Source of the DNA: Silene conica
Lineage: Eukaryota; Streptophyta; Magnoliopsida; Caryophyllales; Caryophyllaceae
DNA length: 64,000 nucleotides
NCBI GenBank assembly: GCA_029255685.2
Contig: CM055311.2
Coordinates: forward strand, 61,717,048 to 61,781,047
Direction of reading: 5' to 3'
Position 1 is the stretch's first letter, and each line of letters starts with the position of its first letter. The notes below the pieces were generated by a model. It searched no databases. It saw only the letters and a program-made list of their open reading frames with translations, and was not told the origin of the DNA. Made by a program: the position numbers and the translations under genes. This document shows positions 23,271 to 33,221 of the stretch, in pieces.

Positions 23271-24555
23271 TGATACGTGCCTATTTTATGCATTTTATTT
23301 ACTCTTTTGGCACGTATTTTCTTACACTTTCGTGACTTTTAGTTGCTTTTTCTCCCGAAACGGTTTACTTTGGCATTTCTATGTTTTATATGTAGGAATA
23401 CGCGGAAGTGAGCAAAACCAAGCCTTATTTGCCTTTCGGAAGCTGTTTTGAGTACTAATATGGAGCAAGGATCCGGATGGTGCATTCAAGTATTGTTATC
23501 GGGCCAGATCAAAGCTGAAAATAACGAGAGGCGGTCGACCGACCTGCAATATAGGTCGACCAACCGATGTCCAGTTCGCAAAGAGGCCCAGTTCACAGAA
23601 GCCCAAAATTCGCATGAAATAAACCCGCATCGCCAGAATCGGTCGACCGACCGATAATATAGGTCGACCGACCACCAGCTGTTTCGGGACTTCTGTTTTC
23701 TTATTTTCTATTTTTCCTAATCTTGTAATAATTCTTATTTAAGGAGACCTAGACTCTTCAATTAGGTTAAGCAATTTTATGAAGCAAGTAATTCCATTAG
23801 AAAGAACCTCTTTTATTTTTATCAAGCTTTCATCCTTGTTCTTAGATTTTCGATTCAAGTTGTAAGTTTGTCACAATTAATCTTTCCTTTTTATTCAATC
23901 TTGTTATTCATCTTGTTGTTATTTCTTATCTCATGTTTTCCCTTTTATTGTCATCTTTAATTATGCTCATCTCTTTAGTTTTCTTAGTGATTGTTCGTTC
24001 CATAATTAAAAGTATGCATAGCTAATTCTTGTGATTGGGAATTAGGGGAACCATGATAAAGACTTGACTTTGATAAGTTTGATGATTAAATTACCAATCC
24101 CCCATGGTTGTTGGTGAACTAATCCTTAGGATTGAAAGATTATTAGGATTAGTTTAACAACAACTTTGGGATTGCCCTTGAACGAAAGTTTAGTGCTTTT
24201 GTAGGAACCCTAAGACCGTAAGGATTGGGTAGAATATTGACCTAAAGGTTTATTCTTTGTTCCTTGGGATTGTGTTATTTGATTATTTTACCTTTCATTG
24301 ACTTGTTTTGACCATGGGGAACCAAAGTTCCTAATCTCCTTTTTATCTTATTTAATTTTCTTGTTAGTTTGCTACCTTAGTTGTTAGTTTAAATCTCAAA
24401 TCAAAACCCATCTTTTTGGTTACTTGCAATAGACTTTAAATTTACAAACATAATTAACCTTGTCTCTCTGTGGTTCGACCCTTGACTTATCCTATCTAAG
24501 TTTAAGCTGAGGTTATATAAATCTTATCTTTGACACCCCTCAACGACGGGTGTCA
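23271..24555 (+). repeat. Complete 3' LTR (1285 bp)
   Basis: Starts tgatacgtgcc directly after a polypurine tract and ends tgtca at the target duplication. It contains four GGTCGACC-type boxes at 23532-23544, 23553-23565, 23640-23652 and 23661-23673, followed by a TATA-like ttatttaagg at 23735. Confidence 0.92.
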
Positions 24556-24560
24556 CAAGG

Positions 24561-25162
24561 AATGATCAACTTTTCAACAATACCGAGATAAACGTTGATG
24601 CTCTGGTGCGTAAATTAACTACACATGCTTCAGATAATATTCAGCGGTGCAATGTAATGGCGAATCAAAGGAATTTACAGTCTCAAATCCACAACTCTGA
24701 AGAGTATATGACTACTGTTGAACTTCTAAGAAATCACTTTCCGGTTACCATTCTGGGTTCTACTTTGTGTCAAGAGAATGTACGTATCAAGTGTGATGCC
24801 GCGTGGAAGACAAATAATAGAGCAACTGCAGGATGGATCATAAGAGATAATGATGGGTCCACTGTGACAACTGGGGGACTTTCTTTAATTTCTGGGCCAT
24901 CTCTCCCATACATGCGGAAGCGTTGGCTTTTTTGTCCGCATATAAAGACGCTTTAAGAAGAGGTTTCTTTCATGTGGATGCTACTTCAGACTGCCTTAAC
25001 CTGGTACTACAAGTTAATGGGTGTGGCGACAACAACAAAGACATTATATCTACTGTCAAGTCTATTTTATGTATTGCTAATCGTTGTCATTGTTTTTCTT
25101 TAAGTCACTGTCCTAGGTCTTTAAACAGGTCTGCTCATGCTATCGCACAATTGATAGCTTAA
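24561..25162 (+). pseudogene. LINE RNase H domain (RVT_3), frameshifted
   Basis: After the LTR insertion the LINE frame resumes and reads VRIKCDAAWKTNNRATAGW, the first catalytic-Asp motif of plant-type RNase H. A frameshift near 24890-24920 moves the sequence to another frame, where AEALAFLSAYKDALRRG and DATSDCLNLV follow. The end CPRSLNRSAHAIAQLIA is typical of these LINE domains, then a stop. RNase H would degrade the RNA of the RNA:DNA hybrid. The frameshift and the insertion upstream make it non-functional. Confidence 0.85.
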
Positions 25163-25195
25163 GCATATCATAAACATCTGTCAACAAAAAAAACT

Positions 25196-27041
25196 ATTTG
25201 AACCGTTTTATTGTTTCAAACGGATATGCTTGGTTTGAAAAAAGAACTTGTGATGCCCTTATCAGAAACGCGTCAATTGTAACGACTAATTGTATACTTT
25301 TTTCATGTTGTGATATACAAATTGGAAAAAAAAATATCATCTCGTGTTTGAATTGTTTAATACGACTTTATATTATGCAATTTTTTGGGAGTATTAGAGT
25401 AATCACATTGATTTGTTTTTTTTATAGATAACGATATTTATAATGTGTCTTATATTTTGATATAATTTCTACAATATATAACATTATCCTTAATTTTTAA
25501 TTATTATATAATTATGTGATAATATCGCGGGTTTGATTATTTAACAATTTGATTAAATCATTTTACATGTGCACCGGTCAAAAATTTCACTTTATCATTT
25601 TTCACCAACAATAATTGTACTCAGTGAAAATCGAGAATATATCTGAAATAAGCATCTAAAATTTAAATAAATTAAGAAAATATTAAAAATATTGATTTTA
25701 TATGTTTCGGGTTTTTATGAAGTTATAAGAATGATGACAATGTAAAAACTTTATTTCAACTACAAAAGAATAGAACATTACAATTATTCAACCAAATAAT
25801 AATTTGACCCAAAGTCATTATTATTCAGTTTACACTAATTACAAATAAAATTTATATTTCAAATCTAAAAACTTAACTATAATGTTATAACTTAGTTATT
25901 ACCGTCGTAGTTTTAAGATTGTTTAACAAAAAGTAGAGATATTTCATTGCTTCATTTTTAAAATTATTTCAAAAAAGGATGAACTTCGAAAAGATAATTA
26001 AAGCATAAAATTTATCTTAATTAAATATTTCTGTTATTTAAATAACAAAATTTCAAATAACAAATTCGTGCAATTTACACGAATTTAGAACTAATAATAT
26101 TTAAAATACAACTCGAATTTGTTTTATAAAGTTGAGAAATTTTGTATAGACTATGAATTGGTTTATAAATCATAGTCCTCTATTTTGTGGAATAAATTCT
26201 TATTTCAATAATGGAGAGTGGTAGTACAAATTTGCCATCCCATTTAAGTCCTTGTGTCCTGAACTCATTTTTTCTTCCAAAAACAAAGCTTTTTCCACTG
26301 TAAGCTTGACTAAGTTGATGACTTATTATGATGCATATGATGATTAGTCTGCCAATCACACAGATATAAGATCAATTCAACGGACGCATAAATGGTGTTT
26401 TCACTTGTACTACCACTCATACTTGTCTAGGCCTCAGCTCTCCGATTCATGATCCATAGTGGGTTCTTGTATACTACTTTTAACCCTCGCAAAAGTGCTG
26501 CTTCCGTTAATCAAGGTTGCTACGGAGTACTTAGTACTACTAGTGAGGAGGGAGGACTAATTTGGTATCAGCAATCGATCCGATGTATGATCAGATCGCC
26601 ATTTTTTCTGTTCCTGTAGCTCCCCCAACGAATATTACAGTTTAGGTCTTTTCTTTTCGATTGAAAAAAGTTAAACTAAGAATTAATTTGAAAAAAGCGA
26701 TCTAAACTGAATTAAAAATGAGCCGATGTAAGCAAAAAAAACACCGTCAGTGACGTATTAACGAAAGGATTAGTAGGGATTATATCGTCTCAATAATTAT
26801 AAAATTGAATTTTTCATTAAGATTAACAAATTTTTAATCTTACCATATGACATACTACCCCATCTCCTTTTAATAAAGGTTACAGTTTAACTGTTTAAGA
26901 TCTTTGATACAGCTATGATCGATAAATGTATGAAAAAGATGTTAAATCCAATGATCTGAAATGGAAAGTCACAGTGCTTAAAGGAGAGAGCCGTCCTTTT
27001 GATTTGAAACACAAAATAATAGCACTACATTAAATGCAGGT
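25196..27041. other. A+T-rich intergenic sequence
   Basis: Very A+T-rich; I see no gene, no paired inverted ends and no retroelement coding. Confidence 0.45.
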
Positions 27042-27072
27042 GTCCGTCCGTCCGTCCGTCCGTCCGTCCGTC
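27042..27072. repeat. GTCC tetranucleotide microsatellite
   Basis: About 7.5 uninterrupted copies of gtcc, ending 27 bp left of the palindromic element. Confidence 0.95.
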
Positions 27073-27098
27073 TGAATACAATTTTGTTAATAATATGA

Positions 27099-28579
27099 GG
27101 ATAATTTGTGAGAAACTACCTTACATTTATGCCCATTTGTGAACAATTACCTTACTTTTTTTTTGGTTAAAAACTACCTTTCATTTATATTTTTTGTTAA
27201 AAACTACCTAAAAAAAAGTTTTGAGACCAATTTCTATTTATTATTGGCTTCACACGTGTGAGTTCTCTAAATTTTCATTCTTATTTTGTCGTTAAACTTG
27301 ATATCCAAGCAGGGGCGGCTATGGGCCGGTGCAGGCTGAGCCCAAGCACCGGGCCTCCAATTTTTGGGGCCTCATTTACCTGCGTTCAAAGAATATATAC
27401 TGTAAACGTTATCAATGTTATCATTAATTGAATGTGGTTTAGTGGTTCATTGGTAATTGATAAGATTTTCTTACTAGTTTTAGTACACCCAGGTTCGAAT
27501 CCCTCCAGATGTTATTTCAAATTTTTCACTTTTTTGTGTTCTTTTCCTTACGTGATATATTCTCATGTTATTTTCGCATTTTGATAGTTTTTCTTTATTA
27601 CCCGATTATAAAATATCTTTCAAAGAGTTTTACTCTCCTTAACCATTTTCATATAAATATGAGTTAAAAAAATACTATTTGCTTATTTTCTTAAAAAGAA
27701 ATTCTTCAAAGACATGGGTGTTTTCATAAATTGTTAAAATTGTGCTTTACCGTGTATCGTTTTAGATTTACACATATTACGAGATTCAAAACTTTTAGAC
27801 AAGAAAATATTATTTACTTACTTTTCTAAAAAAAATCTTTCTAAAAAGAGATGGGTGTTGTCATAAATCGTTAAAATTGTGCTTTACCGGGTATCATTTT
27901 AGATTTTCACATTTATGAGATTCAAAACTTTTAGACATAATGGATAAAGAGCAGTAAATCCAACATTCATCTATCGTTAAAAATGACTGCAAAAACAATA
28001 TACTCGTATATTAATAAATAATTTTATGAAAATTATAACCGACATCGACTATCTAGCACAGGGCCTCTCAAACGTTTGAGACGCCCCTGTATCCAAGCAT
28101 ATCTTTTTTATCTAAAGTTCTAAATGAAACGGAATTCTTGCCATTAGCTTCAGAATAATTGCTCCGGATGATGAACATGATGGGCTAAATGGTATGAACT
28201 CTATGCTATTAGTGAAAATTATTCCACCTATTCATTGATAGCATATGGTTCATACCATTTAGCTCATGTTCATCATCCGGAGCAATTAGTCCACATGCTT
28301 AAAAAAAGAAATTGAAGCTAATGATAAGAATTTCCTTTCGTTTAGAACTTTAGATAAGAAGGATAAATTTGGATATCAAATTTAACGACAAAATGATAAT
28401 GAAAATTTAGATAACTCACACGTGTGAAACCAATAATAAATAGAAATTGGCCTCAAAAATTTTTTTAGGTAGCTTTTAACAAAAAATTAAAATAAAAGGT
28501 AGTTTTTAACCAAAAATAAAAAGTAAGGTAGTTGTTCACAAATAGGCATAAATGTAAGGTAGTTCCTCACAAATTATCC
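27099..28579. mobile_element. Mutator-like foldback element with about 340-bp arms
   Basis: Flanked by the 9-bp duplication ataatatga (27090-27098 and 28580-28588). The left arm starts ggataatttgtgagaaac and the right arm ends with its complement. Arms pair over most of their length (for example ctatttattattggcttcac against its complement at 28425-28445) and meet near 28200-28240. Without the nested hAT copy it is about 693 bp. No coding capacity. Long inverted arms plus a 9-bp duplication fit a Mutator-type element. Confidence 0.85.
27310..28089. mobile_element. Non-autonomous hAT element with tRNA-like insert
   Basis: Flanked by the 8-bp duplication tatccaag (27302-27309 and 28090-28097). 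Ends caggggcgg... and ...acgcccctg are inverted, as in hAT elements. It sits in the left arm of the palindromic element. Inside, tggtttagtgg (27435) and ggttcgaatcc (27492) match the A and B boxes of a tRNA gene at tRNA-like spacing. No transposase. Confidence 0.87.
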
Positions 28580-28588
28580 ATAATATGA

Positions 28589-29051
28589 TGAATGAATGAT
28601 GATGCTGCGCCTGCCCTCCTAACTTGAAGATGACTACCACTAGATTAATTCACACGTACATACTGTAGACTAGATATTATTTCCAGTACAACTTGTGGTG
28701 GTGCACTTAAAAAGAAGAATGCAGGTTTCCAAAATGAGGTTAATTAATTAAGGTCAAGTCCTCATCCAATGGGACACGTACCCACAATCGTACAGGACTA
28801 GAGGAGGTTAGGAAAACACATATAGTGCATGTCACGGGTCACATACTCACACTTACTATCCTCATTTCCCCACCAATATCAACTGCATGCTCCAACATAT
28901 TCACCACCTTATATAGTCATTTACTACTTTTTATTAACGCGTTTCCTCATTTTATTTGCATGGGATCCTTCTTCCTTTATACTAACTTTATATCTATTTA
29001 TTCCAAATTTGCCCCGAATATTAAAATTAAATTTGGTATAATTGATTGTCG
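28589..29051. other. Intergenic sequence
   Basis: Short open frames only; no gene or element supported. Confidence 0.4.
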
Positions 29052-30082
29052 CTTTAATGTATATGTGTTACGAGACGGTTTTTTTATAATAACTACTTAT
29101 CATTTTATAGTAATGAAAAAATACAAATTCTTATTTGTGACGGCGGTATCCGTTACAAACTTGTGACTAATATTATTTTCTCTCACAATATACTCATGAG
29201 AGGTGAGTGAGAAATCACATAAAGCGTGCCCCACCTTGTCGGCTTGTCCCCTCTCTTTTTCGTGAGAGGTCACAAACTTGTGACGGGATTAGCCCGTCAC
29301 AAGCAAGACCTACTGTGAAAAAAAATGAGCTAACGAACTAACTTTCCTTGTACATATTTATAAACAACAATTAATAATAAAATAATAAAAAGGATTTTAT
29401 ATTTGCTATATTTTGCGATAAAAACTAAAAACTCAAAACAATCGTAAATATTGGGCAAAAAAATTGACGATTAAGAACGAAAAAACTTAAAAGGCCTAAC
29501 TTTGCGCTCGGATGTCCGCTTTTACTAAAAAAAATTTAAAATAGCATATCTCGACGAGACGAATGCAATGAAAAAAATTTACCTGTTTCTATCGTGTGAT
29601 CTACACAACTGGACCATGGTCTCGTCATGTAGTTTACACTAACAGATCATGGCTAGGTCGTGTAAACCACAAGCCAGGGCCATGCCCCATGGTATGGTCA
29701 TGTAAACCACACGACAGGACCATGTCTAGTCGTGTAAATCATATGACAAAAATAGGTAACAAAAGTTTCCATAGCATTCCTCTCGTCGAGATAAGCAATT
29801 TGAAGAAAAAATCATCAAAAACGGATACACGGGCGCAAAGATATGGCTGTTTTAAATTTTTCCGTTCTTAAAGACAATTTTTTGTCCCAATTCTATAGTC
29901 GTTTTAAGCTTTAAATTTTTATGGCAAAAAATAATAAATTTAAAATTATTATTATTATATTTTTTAATTGTCGGTTATAAATATGTAAAAGAAAAGTTAT
30001 TCGTTTATTCATTTTTTTCATTGCGATAAAACGGTAATTAGTTATTATAAAGACCTTTCCGTAACACATATGTGATAAAATG
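29052..30082. mobile_element. Long foldback element with internal tandem repeats
   Basis: The left arm begins near atgtatatgtgttacg (29057) and the right arm ends near cgtaacacatatgtgat (30061-30077). Inverted homology can be followed through taataactac/ttagttatta, cgcaaaatat and the pair tctcgacgagacgaatgca / cctctcgtcgagataagc. The centre (29590-29755) has repeats of gtcgtgtaaaccaca and ggaccatg. The left arm is interrupted by the 193-bp MITE at 29122-29314. Exact ends and duplication are unresolved. Confidence 0.65.
29122..29314. mobile_element. 193-bp Mutator-like MITE, copy 2
   Basis: Starts tacaaattcttatttgtgac, ends caagcaagacctact. The flanks atgaaaaaa and gtgaaaaaa (29113-29121, 29315-29323) are an 8-of-9 duplication. 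The uninterrupted partner arm of the host element at about 30020 shows the empty site. Same length as copy 1. Confidence 0.8.
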
Positions 30083-30095
30083 ATTATTAATTTTA

Positions 30096-30954
30096 GGAAA
30101 TATGACAAATTACTACCTAATAAGTTCAGAAAATTGTATATTATTACCTAATATAATTAATTTTGCAACTTACTACCTAAAATCACAAAACATTAATCAG
30201 TTTGCTACTTTTTTGACGGAAACCGGACTTAAGTTTGTATTAAATGTTCGGGATAAGTTAAATGACGATTTTACCCTTCCCTTAATAAAACATCTTCCCT
30301 GTTAACTATTTCACAACTCTCTCTCCCCCGATTAAACTCCCTGTAACTTGATTCATGCCGTCATTTTTATCGAAAACCTCAATGAAGAAGCACAATTTGC
30401 AGCATTAGAGGGAGGTAGTCTTATGTTGTCTTCTCAAATTGATAAGTAAGCATGTTTTTCATTTTATTTTTAGTATAAAACCCTTTCTCTAATTTGATTA
30501 TTTTGTGTAAAATTTGATAATTAAACATCGTTATTTAGTACTTTTTGTGTTAATGGTGGAATTTTGATACTTAAGCATCACCAAATTTCCAAAATATTGG
30601 GAATTCTAGGTTTTATTGATGAAAATAGAATAAGATTGATGAAAATCTGGGGGAATGGGTTTTGTTGATGAAATAGGACGAGATTGATGGATAATAGGGG
30701 AAATGAGTTTTGTTGAAGAGAAAGGTGTTTTAATGGAGGAAGGAGAGGAAAAGGGTAATATAGATATTGAATTAGGTTTTAAATTTAAACGGGACGAAAT
30801 AAATTGTTTTCCATCATTTTTTAGCAATTTTTGTCATTTTGGTAGTAATCGTGTCAGTTTTTACACTTATTAGGTTGTTATTTGAATAATTGAACATATT
30901 AGGTAGTAAGATGCAAAATTTTAGACTTATTAGGTAGTAATATGCTAAATAGCC
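30096..30954. mobile_element. Mutator-like element, possibly carrying an exon
   Basis: Left end (from 30096) and complemented right end (to 30954) share ttactacctaataagt and further inverted homology of about 100 bp with repeats of tactaccta. The interior has a pyrimidine tract (acaactctctctccccc at about 30310). After it lies an exon-like block reading IENLNEEAQFAALEGGSLML with a donor gtaagc at about 30446, as seen in gene-capturing elements. The target-site duplication is not clear. Confidence 0.55.
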
Positions 30955-31335
30955 ATTTTATTAAATTTATTTTGGATGTTCAAGGGCAAAGTAGGAATAA
31001 ATGAAAAAATACGGGGCGAAAAGTAAAATAGGGAACGTGATATAACAATTTTATTATACAATCCTTTATCTACCTCAGTCCGTTATTTAAGTATTTTAAT
31101 TTTCCTGTGAATAATAACATAAAGAATTGTCTCTAATAGAAATAATTAACAAATTCTAAATCACATAACTATACTACATACATATGAGTGGTAATAAAGA
31201 CATTTATATGATATCTTTGTATTTTCATAAAAAATAGTATTACTTCATAAAACTTCTTTTATAAATTGTCTTTCAGTTTAATTATTTATACGTTTTTTTT
31301 TTTTTTTAATGTATAAGCATTAAAGGCTTTGTTCT
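30955..31335. other. Intergenic sequence
   Basis: A+T-rich, with a poly-T run at about 31290. Nothing supported. Confidence 0.4.
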
Positions 31336-31339
31336 TTTA

Positions 31340-31510
31340 GGTTAATTTCAGCGTATATCAGTTCAGCCTATTCAATTTAGTTCAGTTCAGCTTAGCTCAG
31401 TTTAGTTTAATTCAATTCAGTTTAATTATCTTCACAAATTAACTAGTTTAATTTCATTCAATTTAGCACAATTTCACCCAATTTATTTCAATTCAACTTA
31501 ACTCTATTTA
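31340..31510. repeat. Degenerate array of 5-bp TTCAG/TTTAG units
   Basis: Successive ttcag, tttag, ttcaa and cttag pentamers fill about 170 bp upstream of the glycine-rich protein gene, as in the subterminal arrays of some plant MITEs. Confidence 0.6.
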
Positions 31511-31675
31511 ATTTTGTTGATCTCATTGTCGAGTAAATACCGACCTACAAGTTCTTACAAACGAAAAATTTAGACGATACATGAGCATGACAAACCAAAA
31601 AGCCCCTTTACTATCACCATCATATCACTATCACATTTGGACATGTACCCCATATCAAGCAAGGACTTAAAATTC

Positions 31676-31683
31676 TATAAATA
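31676..31683 (+). promoter_or_regulatory. TATA box of the glycine-rich protein gene
   Basis: tataaata lies 81 bp upstream of the start codon, leaving a leader of about 50 bp if transcription starts 25-30 bp downstream. Confidence 0.65.
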
Positions 31684-31756
31684 CAGAACAATACCATACC
31701 TTAACATTAACATTATATTCATGAACACCTAATAAACTACATAAAAAATTGCAAAC

Positions 31757-32194
31757 ATGCAGACGTATATGAGGAGCGTGAGTCTGTTCTTAATGATATA
31801 CATGCTTCTGTTTTCCACCATTAATATGTGTGGCGCTGAAGGTGATGTTACTGCAAACACAGAGTCAAATCCCAGTACGGTTACTTCCCCTTCAACTCCA
31901 TCTAATAACAATAATGATCAAGGGCAGCAACTCCCGCCTCCAACGGGTTCATCAGGGTCAGCCCAAGGCCCTAGTTGGGATTATAGTTGGGGTTGGGGAG
32001 CTGGCCCAAGGAGTGGTTGGGGTTATGGCTTTGGTTCAAGCCACTCTTCAACCGGGTCAGCTAAAGGTTTTGGCTTTGGATCAGGTACGGGATCGGGCTC
32101 TGGATCAGGATCAGGATACGGGTATGAATCCGGTGGAGCTCAAGGAGGAGGAAGTGGTGGTGGTGGTGGTGGTTCTGGAACTCCCTCCAATTGA
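31757..32194 (+). CDS. Secreted glycine-rich protein
   Basis: Intronless gene of 145 codons. Residues 1-26 (MQTYMRSVSLFLMIYMLLFS and onward) form a signal peptide with a hydrophobic core, likely cleaved near MCGAEG. Residues 27-70 are a Ser/Thr/Pro/Asn/Gln linker. From about 70 the protein is Gly/Ser-rich with aromatic residues: WDYSWGWGAG, SGWGYGFGS, then SGSGSGSG and a final Gly run. Proteins of this build are usually secreted to the wall, or act as small defence- or stress-related proteins; the exact role cannot be read from the sequence. A Met at residue 5 is an alternative start. It has its own TATA box and is the only clear host gene between 25 kb and the right end. I infer it is expressed; no homologue is named. 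Confidence 0.82.
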   Translation: MQTYMRSVSLFLMIYMLLFSTINMCGAEGDVTANTESNPSTVTSPSTPSNNNNDQGQQLPPPTGSSGSAQGPSWDYSWGWGAGPRSGWGYGFGSSHSSTGSAKGFGFGSGTGSGSGSGSGYGYESGGAQGGGSGGGGGGSGTPSN

Positions 32195-32643
32195 ATCATG
32201 TTTTCAAAAATATATATGATGTATCTATGTATGTATGTATGTCTTTTCTATGTCATGTGCATGATGTGTGAGACTGTGGGTGTGACTGAATCACTACTAT
32301 GTACTGTACTATGGAGTATTATGTTATAAATCTATGAATGTATATTAATTTTAGAATTTCAAAGGACGTCAAGTGTCAAATAATATGCATGTGTATGAGT
32401 TTAATAATGCGCCCTTGTTATATTAGTTGCCTATATAATGGTTAGACTTTAGAGGCCTATAGTGCCGTCTGGAAACCCATACAAGTATATGCAAGTAAGT
32501 TTGAGAAGAAAAAATTGAGCTTATTCTCATACACATATTAATGTATAACGAATGATTGATATATAAATGCCTATATAATGGTAGATATTATCATATATTT
32601 GTATCTATTTCTATTCGCCGGCCTACTTCATACTGATACGATC
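32195..32643. other. 3' flank of the glycine-rich protein gene
   Basis: Probable 3' UTR (tatgtatgtatg at 32228-32241), then non-coding sequence up to the LTR-like element. Confidence 0.45.
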
Positions 32644-33216
32644 TGTCACGCCTTGGTTACTTTGACACTAGAAAACCAAGCTCCCTTCGCAAGCTAAGTC
32701 AAGCAACCCCTTTGTAGCGGAATATTACAAGTGTTGTAGAGGTAAAATGTGAGATAAGAAGGCTAGATACTAAGTGAAAAAGTTACTTATATTACACTTG
32801 AATGCTTAAGAGACTTACAAGAGGTTTGGATACAATGTTTGGTGTGTGTGTTTGGTAGGATGGTTTGCAAATGATGCTCCTTAGCCTATTTATACTACTC
32901 CTATGGAATTCTCTCGAAGCGGAATCTTCTGAAATGCTCTGGACACCACAACCCCAAAACCTTCTGGAATGTTCCATACATTACTAGACTTTATACCATG
33001 TATGTACATGAATGTTCTACTACCTACTAAAACATCATGGACCTTTCTAGACAATTTTAGTATGCTCTAGAATGATCTAGAACAACCTAGAAGACTTCAC
33101 ACTATTCTAGAATATTCCAGACGTCTCTAGAATACTCTAGATTACTCTAGAATGATGTACGTAAGTGATTATGTGAAGTGTCAATCTCATGAGTAGTGGA
33201 TAGAATGACGTTCACT
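32644..33216 (-). repeat. LTR-like sequence with heat-shock elements (minus strand)
   Basis: On the minus strand it has a TATA box gtataaatagg (plus 32885-32895), a transcribed-like leader and an end at ggcgtgaca (plus 32644-32652). Just beyond it lies cgtatcag, possibly a decayed primer site for initiator tRNA-Met. Upstream of the TATA box are TTCtgGAAtgTTC (32962-32974) and TTCtaGAAtaTTCcaGA (33105-33121), perfect heat-shock elements, and about ten more CTAGAA/TTCTAG boxes (33063-33152). The repeat cgatc on both sides (32639-32643, 33217-33221) may be the target duplication, but the right end is then not canonical. It may be a solo LTR. Confidence 0.55.
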
Positions 33217-33221
33217 CGATC

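Larger units (their letters stand above)
21654..24555 (+). mobile_element. Non-autonomous Athila-like LTR element (deletion derivative)
   Basis: Flanked by the 5-bp duplication caagg (21649-21653 and 24556-24560). It begins tgatacgtgcc and ends gggtgtca (TG...CA). Only the first 144 bp of the 5' LTR remain; the 3' LTR is complete. The 1473-bp interior has no coding capacity. It opens with a polypurine tract-like ttttggtttggggaggg (21816-21832) and closes with a second one (ggtttggtttggggagtt) abutting the 3' LTR. One deletion therefore removed most of the 5' LTR plus gag-pol. The Athila affinity rests on the paired tracts and the LTR start, not on coding sequence. Confidence 0.85.
18780..25195 (+). 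mobile_element. LINE (L1-type) retrotransposon, truncated, split by an LTR element
   Basis: Order of parts: ORF1 remnant with zinc knuckle, reverse transcriptase, a Cys/His zf-RVT domain and a plant-type RNase H. It ends in a short oligo-A (25184-25195). The endonuclease domain is missing: only about 100 bp separate the ORF1 remnant from the start of the RT region. The left border is approximate, because recognisable coding begins near 18860. An LTR element (21654-24555) sits in the RNase H linker; together with one 5-bp duplication it is 2907 bp, a multiple of three, so the LINE frame still matches across it. Confidence 0.85.
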
